Part shown: piece after piece, positions 6,171-8,627 of the stretch
Layout: every line of letters begins with the position of its first letter
Position numbering within the stretch: position 1 is the first letter of the stretch
NCBI GenBank assembly: GCA_030524065.1
Contig: JAUNHF010000060.1
Span: 1-8,627, forward strand
Direction of reading: 5' to 3'
Origin: Deinococcus sp.
Lineage (GTDB): Bacteria; Deinococcota; Deinococci; Deinococcales; Deinococcaceae
Length of the DNA: 8,627 nucleotides
Program-made: the position numbers and the translations under genes
The notes under the pieces: generated by a model
The model's input: the letters and a program-made list of their open reading frames with translations, nothing else
What the model was told of the DNA's origin: nothing
Database searches by the model: none

Positions 6171-7157
6171 ATGGATCAGAAGCGCCCTCAACTCAAAGCC
6201 CGCGTCGAAGGAAACTATGGCGAGTTCGTGCTCGAACCACTCAAGCGTGGTTACGGGGTCACCATTGGCAACCCTATTCGGCGCATTCTGATGTCCTCGA
6301 TTCAGGGTACGGCCGTCACCAGTGTTTACATTGAAGACGTGCTGCACGAGTTCTCGACCATTCCTGGAGTGAAAGAAGACGTGATTCGTCTGATTCTGAA
6401 CCTCAAGGAACTGGTGGTGAAGTTTCACGCCCCCGGCCCCAAAACCCTGACGCTCCGTGCGCAGGGCCAAGGAGTCATTCGGGCTTCGGATTTCGAAGTG
6501 CCCAGTGACGCCGAAATTGTCAACCCCGATCTGGAAATTGCCAATCTGGCCGATGGTGGTCAGCTGGTCATGGAAGTGCGCGTGGAAGAAGGCGAAGGCT
6601 ACGTGCCTGCCGACAAGCACGCCACCAAAGACCGGATCAACTCGATTCCAGTGGACGCGATGTTCAACCCCGTGCGCCGCGTGGCCTACCACGTAGAAAA
6701 CACCCGCGTGGGCCGTCAGACCGACCTGGACAAGCTGATCCTGCGTATCTGGACAGATGGCAGCGCCAGCCCCCAGGATGTGTTGGACCAGGCCATTGAC
6801 ATTTTGCGTGAAGAACTGCTGGTCTTCGGGTCGGTAGAAGAGCTGGAAGACGGCGAAGGCGGCGTGGTGGACTACACCGTGTCTGCCGAGTCGGTGGAGC
6901 CTGAAGCTGAAGTGGCCCTGGAAAGTGCCGCTCCCGCCGAAGAAAGTGCCAGCAGCGGTGAACCCAGTGTTAGCCTGGAAGGGCTGGGCCTGACCACCCG
7001 CGTGCTGCACTCGCTCAAAGAAGAAGGCATTGACAGCGTTGATGCCCTGTGCGCCCTGAGCGACCGTGACCTGAAAAAGGTGCCCGGCATCGGTGAACGC
7101 AGCCTGGACGAAATCAAGCAGCAGCTGGCCCAGTTCGGCAAAGCCCTGCGCGACTGA
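6171..7157 (+). CDS. rpoA: DNA-directed RNA polymerase subunit alpha
   Basis: The alpha dimer nucleates RNA polymerase assembly, and its C-terminal domain contacts UP elements and activators. The 328-residue product has the N-terminal assembly domain with TIGNPIRRILMSSIQGTAVT (31-50; R37-R38 match the beta-contact arginines), VLHEFSTIPGVKEDV (57-71) and DRINSIPVDAMFNPVRRVAY (154-173). A long acidic, Ala/Glu/Ser-rich linker runs about 222-268. The C-terminal domain is about 270-325, GLTTRVLHSLKEEGI and then VPGIGERSLDEIKQQL. R277 corresponds to E. coli R265, but the N268 position is His280 and C269 is Ser281, as I recall for Thermus alpha. GGAGG at 6162-6166 lies 4 bases before the ATG. The gene lies directly after rpsD. 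Confidence 0.98.
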   Translation: MDQKRPQLKARVEGNYGEFVLEPLKRGYGVTIGNPIRRILMSSIQGTAVTSVYIEDVLHEFSTIPGVKEDVIRLILNLKELVVKFHAPGPKTLTLRAQGQGVIRASDFEVPSDAEIVNPDLEIANLADGGQLVMEVRVEEGEGYVPADKHATKDRINSIPVDAMFNPVRRVAYHVENTRVGRQTDLDKLILRIWTDGSASPQDVLDQAIDILREELLVFGSVEELEDGEGGVVDYTVSAESVEPEAEVALESAAPAEESASSGEPSVSLEGLGLTTRVLHSLKEEGIDSVDALCALSDRDLKKVPGIGERSLDEIKQQLAQFGKALRD

Positions 7158-7173
7158 GTTCCCGCCTACCCCT

Positions 7174-7199
7174 GGGAAAGCGCCGATAGGCCCTTTCCC
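7174..7199 (+). promoter_or_regulatory. Perfect-arm hairpin between rpoA and rplQ
   Basis: GGGAAAG (7174-7180) pairs perfectly with CTTTCCC (7193-7199). After one C-C mismatch, GCC pairs with GGC around a GATA tetraloop. No T-tract follows, so it is not a standard intrinsic terminator. It lies 16 bases after the rpoA stop and 18 bases before the rplQ ribosome binding site, which fits an RNA processing, stability or translational control element. Confidence 0.5.
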
Positions 7200-7230
7200 G
7201 CAAGCCCCTCACCCATAAAGGAGAACTGCT

Positions 7231-7581
7231 ATGCGTCACGGAAGAGCTGGCCGTAAGCTGAACCGCAACAGCAGCGCCCGCACCGCCCTGGCCCGCGCCC
7301 AGGCGACCGCGCTGCTGCGTGAAGGCCGCATTCAAACCACCCTGACCAAGGCCAAGGAACTGCGCCCTTACGTCGAGAAGCTGATCACCACCGCCAAGGG
7401 CGGCGATCTGCACGCCCGCCGTCTGGTGGCCCAGGACATTCATGACAAGGAAGTCGTGAGCAAGGTCATGGAAGAAATTGCTCCCCGCTATGCGGAGCGC
7501 AGCGGCGGTTACACCCGCATCCTTAAGACTGGTGTTCGCCGCGGCGACGCCACCACCATGGCCCTGATCGAACTGGTCTGA
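7231..7581 (+). CDS. rplQ: 50S ribosomal protein L17
   Basis: L17 lies near the large-subunit exit tunnel. The product has 116 residues, the usual size of bacterial L17. It begins [20 protein letters not shown], continues with [20 protein letters not shown] (29-48) and [11 protein letters not shown], and ends with [20 protein letters not shown] (94-113) plus ELV. All of these are hallmarks of the family. AAGGAG (7218-7223) precedes the ATG by 7 bases. It is the last gene of the ribosomal block; a strong intrinsic terminator starts 32 bases after its stop. Confidence 0.97.
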   Translation: MRHGRAGRKLNRNSSARTALARAQATALLREGRIQTTLTKAKELRPYVEKLITTAKGGDLHARRLVAQDIHDKEVVSKVMEEIAPRYAERSGGYTRILKTGVRRGDATTMALIELV

Positions 7582-7613
7582 GCCTGACCCGAGCTTCAAA
7601 AGTGTTGGAACGC

Positions 7614-7639
7614 AGCTGGCCTCCGGGTCAGCTTTTTTT
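7614..7639 (+). terminator. Intrinsic terminator of the ribosomal block
   Basis: AGCTGGCC (7614-7621) pairs with GGTCAGCT (7626-7633) around a TCCG tetraloop (UNCG type), followed directly by Ts to 7639. This is a classical Rho-independent terminator ending the rplQ transcript. Its 3' arm can instead pair with CTGACCCG just after the rplQ stop. Confidence 0.88.
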
Positions 7640-7657
7640 GTGCTGCGTTGTGCTGCG
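7638..7657. repeat. Tandem 10-base direct repeat
   Basis: TTGTGCTGCG occurs twice head to tail (7638-7647 and 7648-7657), directly after the T-tract of the rplQ terminator in the convergent gap. It is too short to assign a role. Confidence 0.7.
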
Positions 7658-7687
7658 GGCAGCGCTCTCAAGCCCTGGGCCACCACA

Positions 7688-7728
7688 GAAAAGAGAAAAC
7701 AGGCCTGCCGGTTGCCGGGCAGACCTGT
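7688..7728 (-). terminator. Intrinsic terminator of trx (minus strand)
   Basis: Read on the minus strand, ACAGGTCTGCC (7728-7718) pairs along 11 positions with GGCAGGCCTGT (7709-7699), one G-T pair, and is followed by TTTTCTCTTTTC. A smaller CCCCT/AGGGG hairpin (7731-7745) lies between it and the trx stop. It faces the rplQ terminator, insulating the convergent genes. Confidence 0.85.
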
Positions 7729-7754
7729 AACCCCTGAAAGAGGGGCCTAGCAGC

Positions 7755-8081
<327 letters not shown>

Positions 8082-8088
8082 GGCGGTC

Positions 8089-8094
8089 AGTATA
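8089..8094 (-). promoter_or_regulatory. -10 element of trx, leaderless promoter
   Basis: TATACT on the minus strand (five of six consensus bases, fitting TANNNT) ends 7 bases before the trx ATG, so transcription should begin at or next to the start codon. The -35 is poor; CCCTTG is at 17-base spacing. Confidence 0.6.
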
Positions 8095-8196
8095 GTCGGC
8101 GTTCTCTGCCCCAAGGGGTGACGGGTCGCCTTCTGAGCAAAATCAAAAGTTTGCGTGGCGCCCGCGTCTAGTGTTCGGACCTGGGAGGGCAGCGCT

Positions 8197-8223
8197 TTGG
8201 TAACGCCGGTCCCGTGCTACCTT
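8197..8223 (+). promoter_or_regulatory. Candidate promoter of the DUF309 gene
   Basis: TTGGTA (8197-8202) and TACCTT (8218-8223) are 15 bases apart, with TGC before the -10 forming an extended -10 (TGCTACCTT). Transcription would start near 8230, only about 6 bases before ATG 8236, so the mRNA would have a very short leader. The spacing is shorter than ideal. Confidence 0.4.
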
Positions 8224-8235
8224 GGTCCATCTGAT

Positions 8236-8595
8236 ATGACGGGAGGCATGGAAGCCGAACCTGTACCCCCGTTCCCCGCACGCTGGCAGGCCGGAGCGCA
8301 GCTGTTTGCGGCCGGCGAGTGGTGGGAAGCCCACGAAGCCTGGGAAGCCGAGTGGCTGGTGGCGAACGGCGACCGGCGCCGCGCCCTGCAAGCCCTGATT
8401 CTGCTGGCGGCGGCCCTGCACAAGCGCTGGCGGATGGGAAGCCTGACCGGGCGCAACTTTGTCAAGGCTCAGGCCTACTTGCGTCAGCTGCCGCCGGGCG
8501 CGTTTGGGGTGGACTGGGAGAGTCTGGAGCGGCAGGTGGGGGCCTGCTTGGAGAGCGACCGCCCAGAGCCTTTCCCCCCGCTGCCCCTGCTTTAG
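8236..8595 (+). CDS. DUF309-type small helical protein of unknown function
   Basis: The predicted protein has 119 residues and no known enzymatic role. It resembles the DUF309 family as I know it: PPFPARWQAGAQLFAAGEWW (11-30), the His-Glu motif WWEAHEAWEAEWL (29-41; H33, E34, E38), then RRRALQALILLAAALHKRWR (47-66; H62) and a C-terminal helix around 72-85. The His/Glu positions suggest a helical bundle with a possible metal or ligand site, which is inference. There is no signal peptide or membrane helix. The start is ATG 8236; ATG 8248 has GGGAGG only one base upstream, so it is unlikely. An upstream in-frame GTG at 8155 would overlap the candidate promoter. The gene is divergent from trx across 154 bases; no functional link is established. 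Confidence 0.75.
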   Translation: MTGGMEAEPVPPFPARWQAGAQLFAAGEWWEAHEAWEAEWLVANGDRRRALQALILLAAALHKRWRMGSLTGRNFVKAQAYLRQLPPGAFGVDWESLERQVGACLESDRPEPFPPLPLL

Positions 8596-8627
8596 GGACC
8601 GGTCCTGGGCGGCGGTTACTCGGCCGC

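Noticed and set aside
6135..7010. Antisense open frame of 291 codons opposite rpoA
   Set aside because: The translation is a Phe/His/Gln-rich mirror of rpoA with no domain or ribosome binding site; rpoA is certain.
8596..8605. Palindrome GGACCGGTCC just after the DUF309 stop
   Set aside because: The arms have no loop and no T-tract follows, so it is not a terminator; a 10-base palindrome is unremarkable in GC-rich DNA.

Overview
This window holds the distal part of the large bacterial ribosomal-protein locus (the spc-alpha region), all on the plus strand. It is followed by a convergent thioredoxin gene and a small plus-strand DUF309-type gene. Gene order is rplF(3' end)-rplR-rpsE-rpmD-rplO-secY-adk-infA-rpmJ-rpsM-rpsK-rpsD-rpoA-rplQ, then trx on the minus strand, then the DUF309 gene. 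The organism is most likely a Deinococcus. The DNA is GC-rich. The RpoA C-terminal domain reads as the Deinococcus-Thermus form (TTRVLHSLKEEGI, PGIGERSLDEIK), Adk is the short form lacking a long LID, and L15, S5 and L18 closely resemble Deinococcus proteins as I remember them. No database search was possible.

Layout. From 1 to 3088, rplF to secY form one tightly packed unit. Junctions are overlaps or 1-base gaps: TAATG at rplF/rplR, 11 bases at rplR/rpsE, GTGA at rpsE/rpmD, ATGA at rpmD/rplO. A terminator-like hairpin follows secY. After a 264-base gap comes adk (3353-3955), then a 96-base gap with a candidate promoter and infA (4052-4309). A 169-base gap precedes rpmJ-rpsM-rpsK (4479-5371), which are nearly abutting. 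A 165-base gap precedes rpsD-rpoA (5537-7157). A 73-base gap with a perfect-arm hairpin precedes rplQ (7231-7581), which ends in a strong intrinsic terminator facing the trx terminator. The trx gene (7755-8081, minus) and the DUF309 gene (8236-8595, plus) diverge from a shared 154-base region.

How the genes work together. The r-proteins, IF-1 and the RNA polymerase alpha subunit supply translation and transcription. SecY supplies the membrane translocation channel, and Adk balances adenine nucleotides. Thioredoxin and the DUF309 protein are neighbours, not clearly part of the operon.

The least explained parts are the gaps between otherwise packed genes. The rpsK-rpsD gap can fold into a compact three-way junction followed by a terminator-like hairpin just before the rpsD ribosome binding site. 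The infA-rpmJ gap and the rpoA-rplQ gap also contain paired arms. These are candidates for undescribed ribosomal-protein autoregulatory RNA leaders, but hairpins arise easily in GC-rich DNA and covariation evidence is needed. The trx gene appears to be transcribed as a leaderless mRNA.
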